NCBI GenBank assembly: GCA_022843825.1
Contig: JALHMX010000004.1
Location: 1 to 64,000, forward strand
Origin: Pseudobdellovibrionaceae bacterium
GTDB taxonomy: Bacteria > Bdellovibrionota > Bdellovibrionia > Bdellovibrionales > Bdellovibrionaceae
Direction: 5' to 3'
DNA length: 64,000 nucleotides
In this document: positions 15,642 through 24,855 of the stretch, piece after piece
Numbering within the stretch: the first letter of the stretch is position 1
How the letters are laid out: each line of letters opens with the position of its first letter
The notes under the pieces: generated by a model
What the model saw: the letters and a program-made list of their open reading frames with translations, nothing else
Databases searched by the model: none
What the model was told of the DNA's origin: nothing
Translations under genes and position numbers: made by a program

Positions 15642-16235
15642 CTATTCTCCACTTTCAACTGTAATCCAAGTTCCAAATCTGCCGCTTGCTCTGACTAAAC
15701 GATTAAATATTTTTCCTTGGTCAGGAAGCAAGCGGATGCATCCTCCTGAAACTGGGGTGCCTAATTGTGACCAGTTGCCTTCCGGTGTTCCGTGAATGGC
15801 ATAACCTCCTACGATAAAAACCGCATAAGGCATATTACCAAGACCTTCATAATCTCCACCAGGGTATATTTTAGACGAGTAAGCATCATAAATGCGACCG
15901 TTTGGGTTTCGATCCATAAGCGGAGTTCTATACCCTTCGGCTCCGGTTGATGTCAGCCAAGTGTGCACTAACTCTCCGTTGATATAAAGATAGAAAAGTT
16001 GTTCTTTTAAATTTATTCGTGCCCAAGTGGGACAGGCGGCGCGGTAGCAACGAGCAGCAAACATGGGTTCTGCAGGAAGCCAGGCACTAAGGCCCGTAGC
16101 TTCTTCATAATTTTGATCCATTTGCATCAGAATGTTTTCGATGTTTGGTGATTGAGGATTTAATTCATCTAATACTCCGGCATGCGCCACTCCCATACTT
16201 AGTATTGATATAAAAATAATCTTTTTGATATACAT
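15642..16235 (-). CDS. L,D-transpeptidase (YkuD)
   Basis: 197 residues: signal peptide (1-19, ending AHA), then a YkuD domain from about 70. The catalytic motif reads HGTPEGNWSQLGTPVSGGCIRL, with His, Ser-Gly-Gly-Cys and Arg in place. Such enzymes make or rework 3-3 cross-links or attach proteins to peptidoglycan. In predatory bacteria paralogues remodel prey wall, but nothing here shows that directly. CRYAACP-type cysteines (ARCYRAACP) may form a disulfide. Confidence 0.92.
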   Translation of the reverse strand: MYIKKIIFISILSMGVAHAGVLDELNPQSPNIENILMQMDQNYEEATGLSAWLPAEPMFAARCYRAACPTWARINLKEQLFYLYINGELVHTWLTSTGAEGYRTPLMDRNPNGRIYDAYSSKIYPGGDYEGLGNMPYAVFIVGGYAIHGTPEGNWSQLGTPVSGGCIRLLPDQGKIFNRLVRASGRFGTWITVESGE

Positions 16236-16440
16236 AGTGTTCTCCTTGAAGAAATTTAAGTTTCAGTTAGAAAAACATAAAGCAAACAGTGATCCAACTT
16301 GTACGCAAATAGGTTTAGGCCTTCGACGATTTGGCGAAAGGTAAGAGGATAAATGACTCCGTATGAGACAATTTTCTTTTTTTTTTTACTTTTTCTGAAA
16401 ACTGTATAGACTTTAAATAGGGAATAAGCGGGGGATAACT

Positions 16441-18096
16441 ATGTTTTCAAGACTCAACGCAAGAAATAGACGTATTACTGTTGTACTTTTTTTAATGACG
16501 CTAGGGTTAGTAGCATTTCAAAATTGCTCAAAAGCTAGTTTTTCGAGTGTTGAGGGAAGTCTAACTCGGTCCTCACCTATTGACCCTAAAACTGGTTTTG
16601 CGCCTATTCAAGTTGACGGAAGCTCTAATACCAGTGCCAATGCCGTAAAATTAGTTTTGATTTTGGACTTTTCATATTCCATGGTTAATGAATTAAATAA
16701 AGTAAAAACCGCTTTAAATGCTTTTATTGACGAGCAAAGAACACGTCAGGCGTTTGATATTTATATGTACCCCATTTATGATTATACTGAAAATGCGCAA
16801 AGTAGCGATAATACTAATATAGTCTTAAAAGCACCATTGGCTGAGATGAAACTGCGAAATGATGGAACTTTTAATGCGGCAAAATCGCAATTTATGGCCA
16901 AGCTTCAAGTTGAAATTGATAGGGCGTCTGTAAATACCCATGATGTCCATGAAACAGGGTTGTGCCAGGTTGTTCGTGTTATAAAAGAGCAAAAGTTGTA
17001 TAATGCTCAAGATAAGTTAGCACTTATTGTCGTTTCTGATGAAGACGATAGCTCCCTTGATAGTTGTATGGAAAAATCGACTACTGTAATCGTTGGTCGT
17101 AGTATACAGTTTGAAGCGGACTATGTCTCTACTTTAGCAAAGGGCAAATTTTCCGGGTTAGTTAAGTCGGATGCAGGTGGTACTGCACCATTTTCTCTTG
17201 AGCCTTTTGCTATTGCACCAAATTGTGGAACCCACAGCATCCCATGTGTCGCAGGAGTTTATCAGTGTTCATCGACACTTATAAATTATATTATGAATAT
17301 ACCTTACTATGGCACCAGCAAAGGAGACGTACACTCGATCAGTTCAGTTGATGAGTGTAATGTTCACGTTACTAACAGTAGAATTGGTTTTGGCCGTCTT
17401 TTTGTGGATGATTTAAAAACTTTAGCAGGTCAAGCACTGACCCAAGCGGATTTGAATAATATCTTGGCTGGTACCCAGGGCTTTATTTACCAAGGGGAGT
17501 CCTATAATAATTTCCTTGCGTATACGACTGATAAATTTCCACGATATAACCAAAATGTAGCAGCACAGTTTATTGATGCTGCGCTACGTTCTGAGTACCA
17601 TAAGTTTCCTGAACTAACAGGTACAGCTAATCAAAGTAATGCAGCGATTATGAATCTCATCAATCAGAAACTTCCAGATCCATCAAGTATTGCTATGGGC
17701 TTTGTGATTTATAATCCAGCAATCAATTCTACCGGAGTAACATGTGGTCCTCAGGACATAGGTATTTTTGGTCAACGCTATATGGATTTTGTTCATCAGT
17801 CAGGTCGACCAAATCTATTTAAAACTGAAAGCATATGTCAAACCAACTATAATAGTCCGCTTTTGCATGTAGCCAATTTAGTGGTAAGTTGGTCGGCAGT
17901 TCGTAATTATACATTAGTAGGTACGAATGCAGCTCAGATAAACTCTATTCGAGGAGTTGAAATTGTAGATGCTCAAGGAAATATATTGGCCGTCTTAAGA
18001 GCGGACCAATATACTTTAAATTTGGCCAACAAGACATTGATAATCGCAGATTCAGTGGAGTTGCCTCAGGGATCGCTTATTATTTTGCGGCCTTAG
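16441..18096 (+). CDS. Secreted lipoprotein with von Willebrand factor A-like domain
   Basis: 551 residues. After a hydrophobic segment (12-27) comes VAFQNC, a lipobox-like site with the odd Asn at -1. Residues 68-250 form a vWA domain with LVLILDFSYSM (MIDAS DxSxS at 76-80) and ALIVVSDEDDSS. Many cysteines follow (CGTHSIPC, CSST, DEC, TCG, ICQ). The C-terminal tail from about 495 forms a beta-sandwich-like end. Role unknown, possibly surface binding. Preceded by GCGGGGG. Confidence 0.75.
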   Translation: MFSRLNARNRRITVVLFLMTLGLVAFQNCSKASFSSVEGSLTRSSPIDPKTGFAPIQVDGSSNTSANAVKLVLILDFSYSMVNELNKVKTALNAFIDEQRTRQAFDIYMYPIYDYTENAQSSDNTNIVLKAPLAEMKLRNDGTFNAAKSQFMAKLQVEIDRASVNTHDVHETGLCQVVRVIKEQKLYNAQDKLALIVVSDEDDSSLDSCMEKSTTVIVGRSIQFEADYVSTLAKGKFSGLVKSDAGGTAPFSLEPFAIAPNCGTHSIPCVAGVYQCSSTLINYIMNIPYYGTSKGDVHSISSVDECNVHVTNSRIGFGRLFVDDLKTLAGQALTQADLNNILAGTQGFIYQGESYNNFLAYTTDKFPRYNQNVAAQFIDAALRSEYHKFPELTGTANQSNAAIMNLINQKLPDPSSIAMGFVIYNPAINSTGVTCGPQDIGIFGQRYMDFVHQSGRPNLFKTESICQTNYNSPLLHVANLVVSWSAVRNYTLVGTNAAQINSIRGVEIVDAQGNILAVLRADQYTLNLANKTLIIADSVELPQGSLIILRP

Positions 18097-18183
18097 GGCC
18101 CTGACTCAAGGCAGAACGCTACCCATAGCTTGACTGAGTGAGTACCCCAAAAGGAAACTAATTCTCTGTTGGAGGCTATTCAT

Positions 18184-19143
18184 ATGCGAACCATTTCCAT
18201 TCAAAAAGAAAATGGCAACCCTTTAGTTATTAGTGCGCCATTTGTTGATGAAGTCGGAGCTAACGAACGCGCTGATTCATTCACCAAACGCAGTATAAAA
18301 AAAGATTCTAAACTTTCGGCACTTTACTTAGCTATAAGCATGTGCGACTTAACAACACTTGAAGGCGCAGATACTCCAGGAAAAGTACAACAAATGTGCG
18401 CCAAGGCCCGTTATCCTGTGCCGCCAGATTTAATTTCAGAATATTTAAATAAAAAAAATCTATCAAGCATTCCCTCTGTGGCTGCAGTTTGCGTATACCC
18501 ATCCATGGTTCCTGTGGCGGTGAAAGCCTTGCAAGGAACTAACATTGGTATTGCTTCGGTCTCTACGGCTTTTCCATCGGGGCAAGCGCCACTTGAAATT
18601 AAAGTTGAGGATACTCGGTTCGCCGTTGAAAAAGGAGCCACCGAAATTGATATGGTTATCAACCGCGGTGCTTTTTTATCTGGGCGCTATCAACAGGTCT
18701 TTGATGAGATTGTTGAAATTAAAAAAGTCTGCGGGGACGCCCATCTAAAAGTTATTTTGGAAACTGGCGAACTAGGATCTTATGATCGAGTACGTCTTGG
18801 ATCTGAAATTGCGATGGAGGCCGGCGCTGACTTTATTAAGACATCGACCGGGAAAGTTACTCCGGCGGCCACGCTTCCTGTGACTTTAGTTATGCTCCAA
18901 GCTATTGCAGATCATTACCGTCGAACCGGTAAAAAAATTGGAATGAAACCTGCCGGCGGAATTCGTACAGCAAAGCAGGCAATTCACTATTTATGTATGG
19001 TGAATGAAACGTTAGGTTCTGATTGGTTAACACCAGATCTATTTCGCTTTGGAGCAAGCGCACTTTTAAATGATTTGTTAAGACAGATTTATAAAGAAGT
19101 CACGGGCCGCTATTACTATGATAAAGCTTTTTCAATTGATTAA
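18184..19143 (+). CDS. deoC: Deoxyribose-phosphate aldolase
   Basis: 319 residues; ATG 18184 is preceded by GGAGG with 8-bp spacing. It splits 2-deoxyribose-5-phosphate into glyceraldehyde-3-phosphate and acetaldehyde. The Schiff-base lysine is in ADFIKTSTGKV, with VAAVCVYPSMV, ATEIDMVINRG and GMKPAGGIRT as family signs. The first 60 residues extend beyond the classic 220-250-residue form, as in the longer eukaryote-like DeoC group. First gene of a four-gene run. Confidence 0.96.
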   Translation: MRTISIQKENGNPLVISAPFVDEVGANERADSFTKRSIKKDSKLSALYLAISMCDLTTLEGADTPGKVQQMCAKARYPVPPDLISEYLNKKNLSSIPSVAAVCVYPSMVPVAVKALQGTNIGIASVSTAFPSGQAPLEIKVEDTRFAVEKGATEIDMVINRGAFLSGRYQQVFDEIVEIKKVCGDAHLKVILETGELGSYDRVRLGSEIAMEAGADFIKTSTGKVTPAATLPVTLVMLQAIADHYRRTGKKIGMKPAGGIRTAKQAIHYLCMVNETLGSDWLTPDLFRFGASALLNDLLRQIYKEVTGRYYYDKAFSID

Positions 19144-19160
19144 TTAAATTTAAGGATAAT

Positions 19161-20660
19161 ATGCAAACAACAAAAGAAAACTCTAAAAGTACTGATAGCC
19201 AAAATACAAAATTTAATTTTGACTACGCCCCAGCCTTGGAATCAACGGACATAGTTCAGATTAAAGATCGCAACTTACTTTTTATCGATGGCAAATGGGT
19301 TGCGCCTAGTCAGGGTAAATATTTTAAAACCATTAATCCGGCGACAGGATTACCATTAGCAGAAATTGCAGAAGCATCAACAAAGGATGTCGATAATGCG
19401 GTCAAAGCCGCTCGTAAAGCCTACACCAAAACTTGGTCTAAGTTAACTGGCGCAGAGCGCGGTCGCTATTTGTTTCGGATCGCGCGACTTATTCAAGAGC
19501 GTGCTCGCGAGCTTGCCGTTTTAGAAACTATGGATAATGGTAAACCCATTAAAGAGTCTAGGGATATAGATATTCCATTAGTGGCTGCTCACTTTTTTTA
19601 TTATGCCGGATGGGCAGATAAATTAGATTACGCAATACCTGGACAAAAAGTTTCCCCAGTTGGCGTCGTAGGACAAATTATTCCCTGGAATTTCCCACTT
19701 TTAATGGCGGCCTGGAAAATTGCTCCGGCTTTAGCTTGTGGTAACACCGTTGTGATTAAACCTGCAGAGACCACCTCGTTATCGTTATTACTACTTGTTC
19801 AAATTCTGCAAGAGGCAGGCTTACCCGATGGAGTGGTCAATGTGATTACCGGTGCCGGTGAGACCGGGACGGCGTTAGTGGCCCATGCAGATATTAACAA
19901 AGTGGCTTTTACTGGATCTACTGATGTGGGTCGCCTGATCGCTAAAACTGTGGCCGGTACCAATAAAAAATTAACTTTAGAGCTAGGTGGAAAATCGGCG
20001 CATATTATTTTCGAAGACGCTGCCATCGAGCAGGCGGTTGAAGGCGTTATCAATGGAATATTCTTCAACCAAGGTCATGTGTGCTGCGCGGGATCTCGAT
20101 TGTTGTTAGAAGAATCGGTTTCAGAAATTTTTGTGGAAAAACTAAAAATACGTATGCAACAGCTTCGCGTGGGTAATCCACTGGATAAAAACACTGACAT
20201 CGGCGCCATTAATTCTTCGACTGAATTAGAAAAAATTAAAAAGCTCATCACCACGGGTCAAAATGAAGGCGCTGAGTTTTTTGAGCCCAATATTGAAATG
20301 CCAGATAAAGGGTATTTTCAAAAGCCGTGTTTTTTTAATCGTGTTTCATCTGCGTTCACTTTAAGTCGCGTTGAAGTTTTCGGACCCGTGTTGGCGATTT
20401 CAACATTTAGAACGACTCAAGAGGCCATTGCTAAAGCCAATGATACTCCTTATGGATTAGCTGCGGGTATTTGGTCAGAAAAAGGATCTAAAGTTCATAA
20501 AGTCGCTTCATCCCTTAAGGCTGGTGTGATCTGGGCCAATACTTATAACAAGTTCGATCCGACGTCACCGTTTGGTGGTTACAATGAAAGCGGTTGGGGT
20601 CGTGAAGGCGGACGTCATGGGTTGTTTCCGTATTTAAATACCAAGCAAGGAGCAAAGTAA
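19161..20660 (+). CDS. NAD(P)-dependent aldehyde dehydrogenase
   Basis: 499 residues, full ALDH fold. Catalytic Cys308 in FFNQGHVCCAGSRL, general base Glu274 in LTLELGGKSA, oxyanion Asn177 in PWNFPL, and nucleotide loop FTGSTDVG. Context says it probably oxidises the acetaldehyde released by DeoC to acetate. It lies 17 bp after deoC and its stop overlaps the next start by one base. Confidence 0.94.
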   Translation: MQTTKENSKSTDSQNTKFNFDYAPALESTDIVQIKDRNLLFIDGKWVAPSQGKYFKTINPATGLPLAEIAEASTKDVDNAVKAARKAYTKTWSKLTGAERGRYLFRIARLIQERARELAVLETMDNGKPIKESRDIDIPLVAAHFFYYAGWADKLDYAIPGQKVSPVGVVGQIIPWNFPLLMAAWKIAPALACGNTVVIKPAETTSLSLLLLVQILQEAGLPDGVVNVITGAGETGTALVAHADINKVAFTGSTDVGRLIAKTVAGTNKKLTLELGGKSAHIIFEDAAIEQAVEGVINGIFFNQGHVCCAGSRLLLEESVSEIFVEKLKIRMQQLRVGNPLDKNTDIGAINSSTELEKIKKLITTGQNEGAEFFEPNIEMPDKGYFQKPCFFNRVSSAFTLSRVEVFGPVLAISTFRTTQEAIAKANDTPYGLAAGIWSEKGSKVHKVASSLKAGVIWANTYNKFDPTSPFGGYNESGWGREGGRHGLFPYLNTKQGAK

Positions 20661-21517
20661 TGTCTTTAAATAAAAAAATGCAAATTGCAAAAACGTTTAA
20701 ATTATTTATTGGCGGAGATTTTCCACGAACTGAATCGGGACGAAGTTTTCCAGTCTATAGGTTTAAGTCTAAGGATATTTATGCCAACTTGTGTTTAGCA
20801 TCGCGGAAAGACCTGCGTAATGCCATTACTGCAGCCCAAGGGGCGCAAAGTGGTTGGCAAAATCGCAGTGCTTATAACCGCGGGCAAATACTGTATCGGA
20901 TGGCTGAGATGATGGAAGGAAAGCGTTCTGAATTTGTAGACACGATGAGTGATACTTTAGGGTACACATCAGCCAAAGCGAACACTGAAGTGGATAAAGC
21001 CATTGACTCATTTATTTACTTTGCTGGCTTTACAGATAAATACCAGCAACTGGTAGGAACAGTAAATCCGGTCAGTGGTCCACATCATAATTTTACATCC
21101 TGTGAGGCGGTTGGAGTTGTGGGATTAATCGCCGCCAAAAAATTCAGTCTTAGTGATTTAGTTTCCCAAATTGCAGCCATTATTGCTTCAGGAAATACAG
21201 TTGTGGTTTTAATGCAGACTGAGGGCGCTGCTACCATTTCACCTTTGGCGGAAGTGATGGCGACCTCTGATCTGCCCAAAGGTGTTGTTAACTTATTAAC
21301 GGGCCAAGCTGAAGAACTTTACACCCATTTTGGAAGTCACATGGAAGTCCACTCTTTAAGTTATCAAGATACAGATAAAAAAATACTGGGTGAAATACAA
21401 ACTTTAGGCGTCGAAAATATGAAAAGAATAATTAAACCGATCAATGACTTGAAGTCGTTGGATCATATTTTAAATTATGTCGAATACAAAACCGTTTGGC
21501 ACCCGATAGGGAATTAA
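20660..21517 (+). CDS. Truncated aldehyde-dehydrogenase-like protein, no catalytic domain
   Basis: 285 residues that match only the NAD-binding half of ALDH: LFIGGDFPRTESGRSFPV at the start, AAQGAQSGWQNRSAYNRGQILYRMAEMME, then GVVGLIAAKKFSL where PWNFPL should be, and DLPKGVVNLLTG. The oxyanion Asn, the nucleotide loop, the catalytic Glu and the Cys are all missing. The frame is intact and coupled to the full ALDH, so it looks like a retained non-catalytic partner, not decay. Confidence 0.82.
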   Translation: MSLNKKMQIAKTFKLFIGGDFPRTESGRSFPVYRFKSKDIYANLCLASRKDLRNAITAAQGAQSGWQNRSAYNRGQILYRMAEMMEGKRSEFVDTMSDTLGYTSAKANTEVDKAIDSFIYFAGFTDKYQQLVGTVNPVSGPHHNFTSCEAVGVVGLIAAKKFSLSDLVSQIAAIIASGNTVVVLMQTEGAATISPLAEVMATSDLPKGVVNLLTGQAEELYTHFGSHMEVHSLSYQDTDKKILGEIQTLGVENMKRIIKPINDLKSLDHILNYVEYKTVWHPIGN

Positions 21518-21526
21518 GGATATCGT

Positions 21527-21898
21527 ATGAATACTGACGTTAAAAAATTAGTTCAAGCCTACCTTCATTTTTTTACTCAAGAGAAAAGAAATCCAAAAGT
21601 ATTACAGGAAATACTTTCCAAAGATTTTCATTTTAAAAGCCCACTTGGGGAATTCTTTACCGCCGACACCTTTATCCGAGATCTTCAGCGCGACGTTTTA
21701 GCCATTCAAAAAATTAACATTCACCAAATCATTACCGATCAAAACAAAGCTTGCGCGCTTTACGAAGTTATCTCTAGCGACCCAGACATCGGCACCTTAA
21801 GATTCAGCGAATGGTTTCAAACCGACAACGGAAAAATCACGTCGATCGAATCCACGTATGATGCCACTGACGTTCGTAAGTCCATGGCGCAGATTTAG
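21527..21898 (+). CDS. SnoaL/NTF2-like small protein
   Basis: 123 residues of one cone-shaped NTF2-like fold: a first helix LVQAYLHFFTQEKRN, ILSKDFHFKSPLGEF, then ACALYEVIS, LRFSEWFQTDNGKITSIESTYD as the last strands. Such proteins are isomerases, hydrolases or dimer partners; function unknown. It closes the deoC run (10-bp gap) and is convergent with the DUF188 gene. Confidence 0.7.
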   Translation: MNTDVKKLVQAYLHFFTQEKRNPKVLQEILSKDFHFKSPLGEFFTADTFIRDLQRDVLAIQKINIHQIITDQNKACALYEVISSDPDIGTLRFSEWFQTDNGKITSIESTYDATDVRKSMAQI

Positions 21899-21900
21899 AA

Positions 21901-22350
21901 TTATCGTTTCTTCAATGATTGTATAATTTGATCCAGCTTTCCTAAAAATTGGGAGCGAGCTTTTTTATCCATGGGTGCGGGGCCACCGCGCATTTCTCCC
22001 ATATGTCTTAAGTTTTGCATCAGCTCGCGATTTGAAACCGCAGAGCCGATATTGTCTTCGGTGAATTCGACGCCCTTAGAGTTAAGTGCGCGAGCTTGCT
22101 TTTTCAGGCAGCGATCCGCCAGCAAGATATCAGAAGTAATTACTATATCTTGATTTGTAACTTGGTCGACGATCCAATCGTCAGCCGCATCGAAGTCGCC
22201 AGATACCACTTTTATTTCAATAAGTGGATCAAAGGGCACTTTCTGACGTTGATTCGCAACAACGTAGGTTTTGATTTGATAGCGGGCGGCCACTTTGTAG
22301 ATTTCATCTTTTACCGGGCAGGCATCCGCATCGATATAAATTTGAATCAT
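21901..22350 (-). CDS. YaiI/YqxD family (DUF188) PIN-like protein
   Basis: 149 residues. The DUF188 marks are plain: [14 protein letters not shown] at the start, [33 protein letters not shown] and [17 protein letters not shown] near the end. The Asp residues form a PIN-like nuclease site, but activity in this family is not established. It overlaps the DUF2945 gene upstream by 4 bp. Confidence 0.92.
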   Translation of the reverse strand: MIQIYIDADACPVKDEIYKVAARYQIKTYVVANQRQKVPFDPLIEIKVVSGDFDAADDWIVDQVTNQDIVITSDILLADRCLKKQARALNSKGVEFTEDNIGSAVSNRELMQNLRHMGEMRGGPAPMDKKARSQFLGKLDQIIQSLKKR

Positions 22351-22607
22351 GATTTAAACATCTTTGGTTGAGTGGTTGAGTTAGCTTTTGTTGTTTGTGG
22401 CGTAAGCTCTGTTTCCAGCTTTAGCGCCAGGTTGCCGGCCTCTGACTTAACTAAGTAGGCGGGCTTATTATCAGTGCCGTGACGAGTAATTTTTTTGCTT
22501 TTTATAGTTTTGGTAATGCTGGTTTTAAAAATATCTTCGACTACGCCATAAACTGGTCGACCCAACCACTTCCATTGTACTCTAGATGATTTTTTAAATT
22601 TCGACAT
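22347..22607 (-). CDS. DUF2945 (HVA1 TUDOR-like) protein
   Basis: 86 residues: [20 protein letters not shown], then [36 protein letters not shown], the pattern of the small Tudor-like fold called hypervirulence-associated protein. A Thr/Gln-rich tail follows. Role unknown. Stop overlaps the DUF188 start (ATGA), so the two are co-translated. Confidence 0.82.
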   Translation of the reverse strand: MSKFKKSSRVQWKWLGRPVYGVVEDIFKTSITKTIKSKKITRHGTDNKPAYLVKSEAGNLALKLETELTPQTTKANSTTQPKMFKS

Positions 22608-22725
22608 GCTTTCTATTTAAGCTGCAGCTAGTATTTTGGTCAATATTTTTTCTTAACCAAAATCAAACAATTGCATATAGAATATTGTCGTAGAATCTGT
22701 GTATTGCGAACTGTTTGGGGTGGGC

Positions 22726-23391
22726 GTGCATACAAGTTTTTCCAGAAAATTAGCCAGTGAATTTTTAGGGACGTTGTTTTTGTTAACGATTGTTGTTGGC
22801 TCTGGAATTATGGGCGAGCGCGCGGCTGCGGGAAATGATGGTATTGCCTTAATGGCCAATTCCATTGCCACTGGATGTGGGCTCATTGTTTTGATTTGGA
22901 TATTCGGTCCACTTTCTGGGGCGCATTTTAATCCCGTCGTGACGATGATTAGTTATTTGCAGGGACACCATAGTAAAAAAGAAAGTGCACTATATATTTT
23001 AACTCAAATTGTCGCAGCAATCTGCGGTGTTCTTGTGGCTCATATTATGTTTAATGAGGACCTTGTTACTTTTTCTTCTAAGTCCCGCGCAGGTTTTCCA
23101 TTGATGTTCAGTGAATTTGTCGCCGCCTTTGGACTTATTATGGTTATTCGTGGGCTAAATAAAAATCACAATGATAAAATACCTTTCGCTGTGGGGGCCT
23201 ATATCACAGCGGCGTACTGGTTTACCTCATCGACTTCCTTTGCCAATCCCGCAGTGACCATTGCTCGGGCATTAACGAATACTTTTTCAGGAATAGCTTA
23301 CAATAATGTATTGGGTTTTATATTGGCGCAGGTTTTAGGGGCGTTGGCTGCGGAATTGACGTTTCGTTGGTTTCTGAAGGAGTTAAAGTGA
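22726..23391 (+). CDS. Aquaporin family channel, AqpS-like (arsenic-linked)
   Basis: About 221 residues with six membrane helices and two half-helix loops. Loop B is SGAHFNPVVT (NPV instead of NPA), loop E is SFANPAVTIARALTNTFSGI, a form typical of ars-operon aquaporins where the usual pore Arg after NPA is Val. In Sinorhizobium, AqpS lets arsenite made by ArsC flow out. Here arsC overlaps the stop by 4 bp, supporting that role. GTG starts at 22699, 22720 and 22726 are possible; the last best fits family length. Confidence 0.87.
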   Translation: MHTSFSRKLASEFLGTLFLLTIVVGSGIMGERAAAGNDGIALMANSIATGCGLIVLIWIFGPLSGAHFNPVVTMISYLQGHHSKKESALYILTQIVAAICGVLVAHIMFNEDLVTFSSKSRAGFPLMFSEFVAAFGLIMVIRGLNKNHNDKIPFAVGAYITAAYWFTSSTSFANPAVTIARALTNTFSGIAYNNVLGFILAQVLGALAAELTFRWFLKELK

Positions 23392-23786
23392 TAAAAGTTA
23401 TTTTTGCCTGTGTGCATAGTGCGGGACGATCGCAAATGGCCGCAGCATTTTTTAATCAGCTAACTGATCCGAGTCAATTCAGGGCAACGTCGGCTGGAAC
23501 TGAACCAGCAGCGAAAGTTCACCCTGAAGTACTTACGGTGATGAATGAAATTGGAGTAGATCTTTCCTTGGCTAAACCCACGCTATTAACACAAGAGTTA
23601 GCTAAAGATGCGCGAATGATTGTGACGATGGGGTGTGGAGAGAATTGTCCCTATGTTCCCGGAGTTCAAATTATCGATTGGTCGTTAACTGATCCTAAGG
23701 GTCAAGGTCTTGAGCAAGTTCGTTTGATCCGTGATGAGATCAAACGGCTTGTGGTTGATTTACTAAGAGAAAAAGGATGGAATTAA
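23388..23786 (+). CDS. arsC: Arsenate reductase, low-molecular-weight phosphatase type
   Basis: 132 residues from GTG 23388. The catalytic loop CVHSAGRSQ (C-X5-R) is near the N-terminus, followed by SAGTEPA and a C-terminal DWSLTDPKG with the general acid Asp. Extra cysteines MGCGENCPY match the redox cascade of thioredoxin-linked arsenate reductases. It turns arsenate into arsenite, which the channel gene before it can release. No arsR-like regulator is adjacent. Confidence 0.92.
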   Translation: MIKVIFACVHSAGRSQMAAAFFNQLTDPSQFRATSAGTEPAAKVHPEVLTVMNEIGVDLSLAKPTLLTQELAKDARMIVTMGCGENCPYVPGVQIIDWSLTDPKGQGLEQVRLIRDEIKRLVVDLLREKGWN

Positions 23787-23789
23787 GTA

Positions 23790-24551
23790 ATGAAGAAAAT
23801 TATATTTACCATCGTTTTCGCTTTTGCAATACCTGCATTATCCCAGTACCCAGCGACCGTTTTAATTTCCGATATCGACGATACGCTTAAAATATCCAAC
23901 GTGAACGATGGCTACAGCGGGATCCCTTCGGCCGTATATACAGATCGTCGCTTTACCGGTATGCAAGAGATCTATCGTGAGCTTGAGAAAAATAATTTGT
24001 TTTTTCATTTCTACTACGTATCAGCAGCGCCTTTATTATTGATGCAAAAACATCATGAAAAATTTTTAACTCAACACGATTTTCCGATGGGACAACTAAT
24101 TCTGCGTTTAAGTGGACCTACTGTATCTTTTAAAGTTTCTAAGATAACAGAAATTATTAAGCGCCATAATGCTGATACCGTTATTTTAGTGGGAGATAAT
24201 GCTCAGGAGGACTCAGAAATTTTTCATCAAGTACAAATGCAGTTTCCTCAAGTCAAATTTCATCATTTTGTTCATGTTGTGACGGATCCGCAGCGAAGTA
24301 CTGTGAGGCCTAGTCAAACGGGATACGCTTATGCAGCAGAGTTGGCCTATCACTTAGCGATGGCTAATTTTTTACCAATGCCTATAGCGGAATCACTAAT
24401 GAAATTTATAAATGATAAACTCCCACTAGAAACGAATTCACCAGAGAAAAGCTTTCCCGATTGGTTGGATTGCCGGGGACATCAGTTTACGCATTCAGGA
24501 ACGCCTTTGTTAGCTACGGTCAGTCAAAATGTGGTGCAGTATTGTCACTAG
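23790..24551 (+). CDS. App1-like (DUF2183) secreted HAD phosphatase
   Basis: 253 residues: signal peptide (1-18, ending ALSQ), then a HAD-type domain with ISDIDDTLK (nucleophile Asp), YYVSAAP and ILVGDNAQEDSEIF (acidic metal site). The closest known type is the App1 phosphatidate phosphatase catalytic domain; the substrate here is unknown. It begins 3 bp after arsC but looks functionally unrelated. Confidence 0.82.
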   Translation: MKKIIFTIVFAFAIPALSQYPATVLISDIDDTLKISNVNDGYSGIPSAVYTDRRFTGMQEIYRELEKNNLFFHFYYVSAAPLLLMQKHHEKFLTQHDFPMGQLILRLSGPTVSFKVSKITEIIKRHNADTVILVGDNAQEDSEIFHQVQMQFPQVKFHHFVHVVTDPQRSTVRPSQTGYAYAAELAYHLAMANFLPMPIAESLMKFINDKLPLETNSPEKSFPDWLDCRGHQFTHSGTPLLATVSQNVVQYCH

Positions 24552-24569
24552 CCTATTGAAACCAATAGG
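24552..24569 (+). other. Small hairpin after the App1-like gene
   Basis: CCTATTG and CAATAGG form a perfect 7-bp stem with an AAAC loop directly after the stop codon. No T-run follows, so it is at most a weak or factor-dependent terminator, or an RNA end protector. Confidence 0.35.
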
Positions 24570-24609
24570 TATTGATGTACAATCATTTTATTAAAACAAA
24601 GGTGGATAT

Positions 24610-24855
24610 ATGTCTGAAGATATGAAAGCAGAATTAGAGCGATTAAGAGCTGAAAATGAGGCCCTTAAAGAAAAAAAATCTAAACCTGGTGTACTTTCCA
24701 TGAAGGTCAGTGAGAAAGGTGCTTTATCCGTGTATGGAATGGGGCGATTCCCAGTAACTCTTTACAAAGAACAATGGCTAAAACTTTTGGGTGTGTCGGA
24801 AGAGCTTAAACAATTTATTAAAGATAATGAAAGCCGTTTAAAAACTAAAGAATAA
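24610..24855 (+). CDS. Small coiled-coil protein, unknown function
   Basis: 81 residues. The first 25 form a charged coiled coil (ELERLRAENEALKEKK); the rest, SMKVSEKGALSVYGMGRFPVTLYKEQWLKLLG, is a compact conserved-looking domain that recurs as an uncharacterised small protein in other bacteria to my recollection. The start has AAAGGTGG upstream. Convergent with the methyltransferase gene. Confidence 0.65.
   Translation: MSEDMKAELERLRAENEALKEKKSKPGVLSMKVSEKGALSVYGMGRFPVTLYKEQWLKLLGVSEELKQFIKDNESRLKTKE

Noticed and set aside
16370-16393. Regulatory poly-T tract upstream of the vWA gene
   Set aside because: A long T-run with no hairpin or promoter elements in register; could vary in length, but nothing in one sequence shows phase variation.
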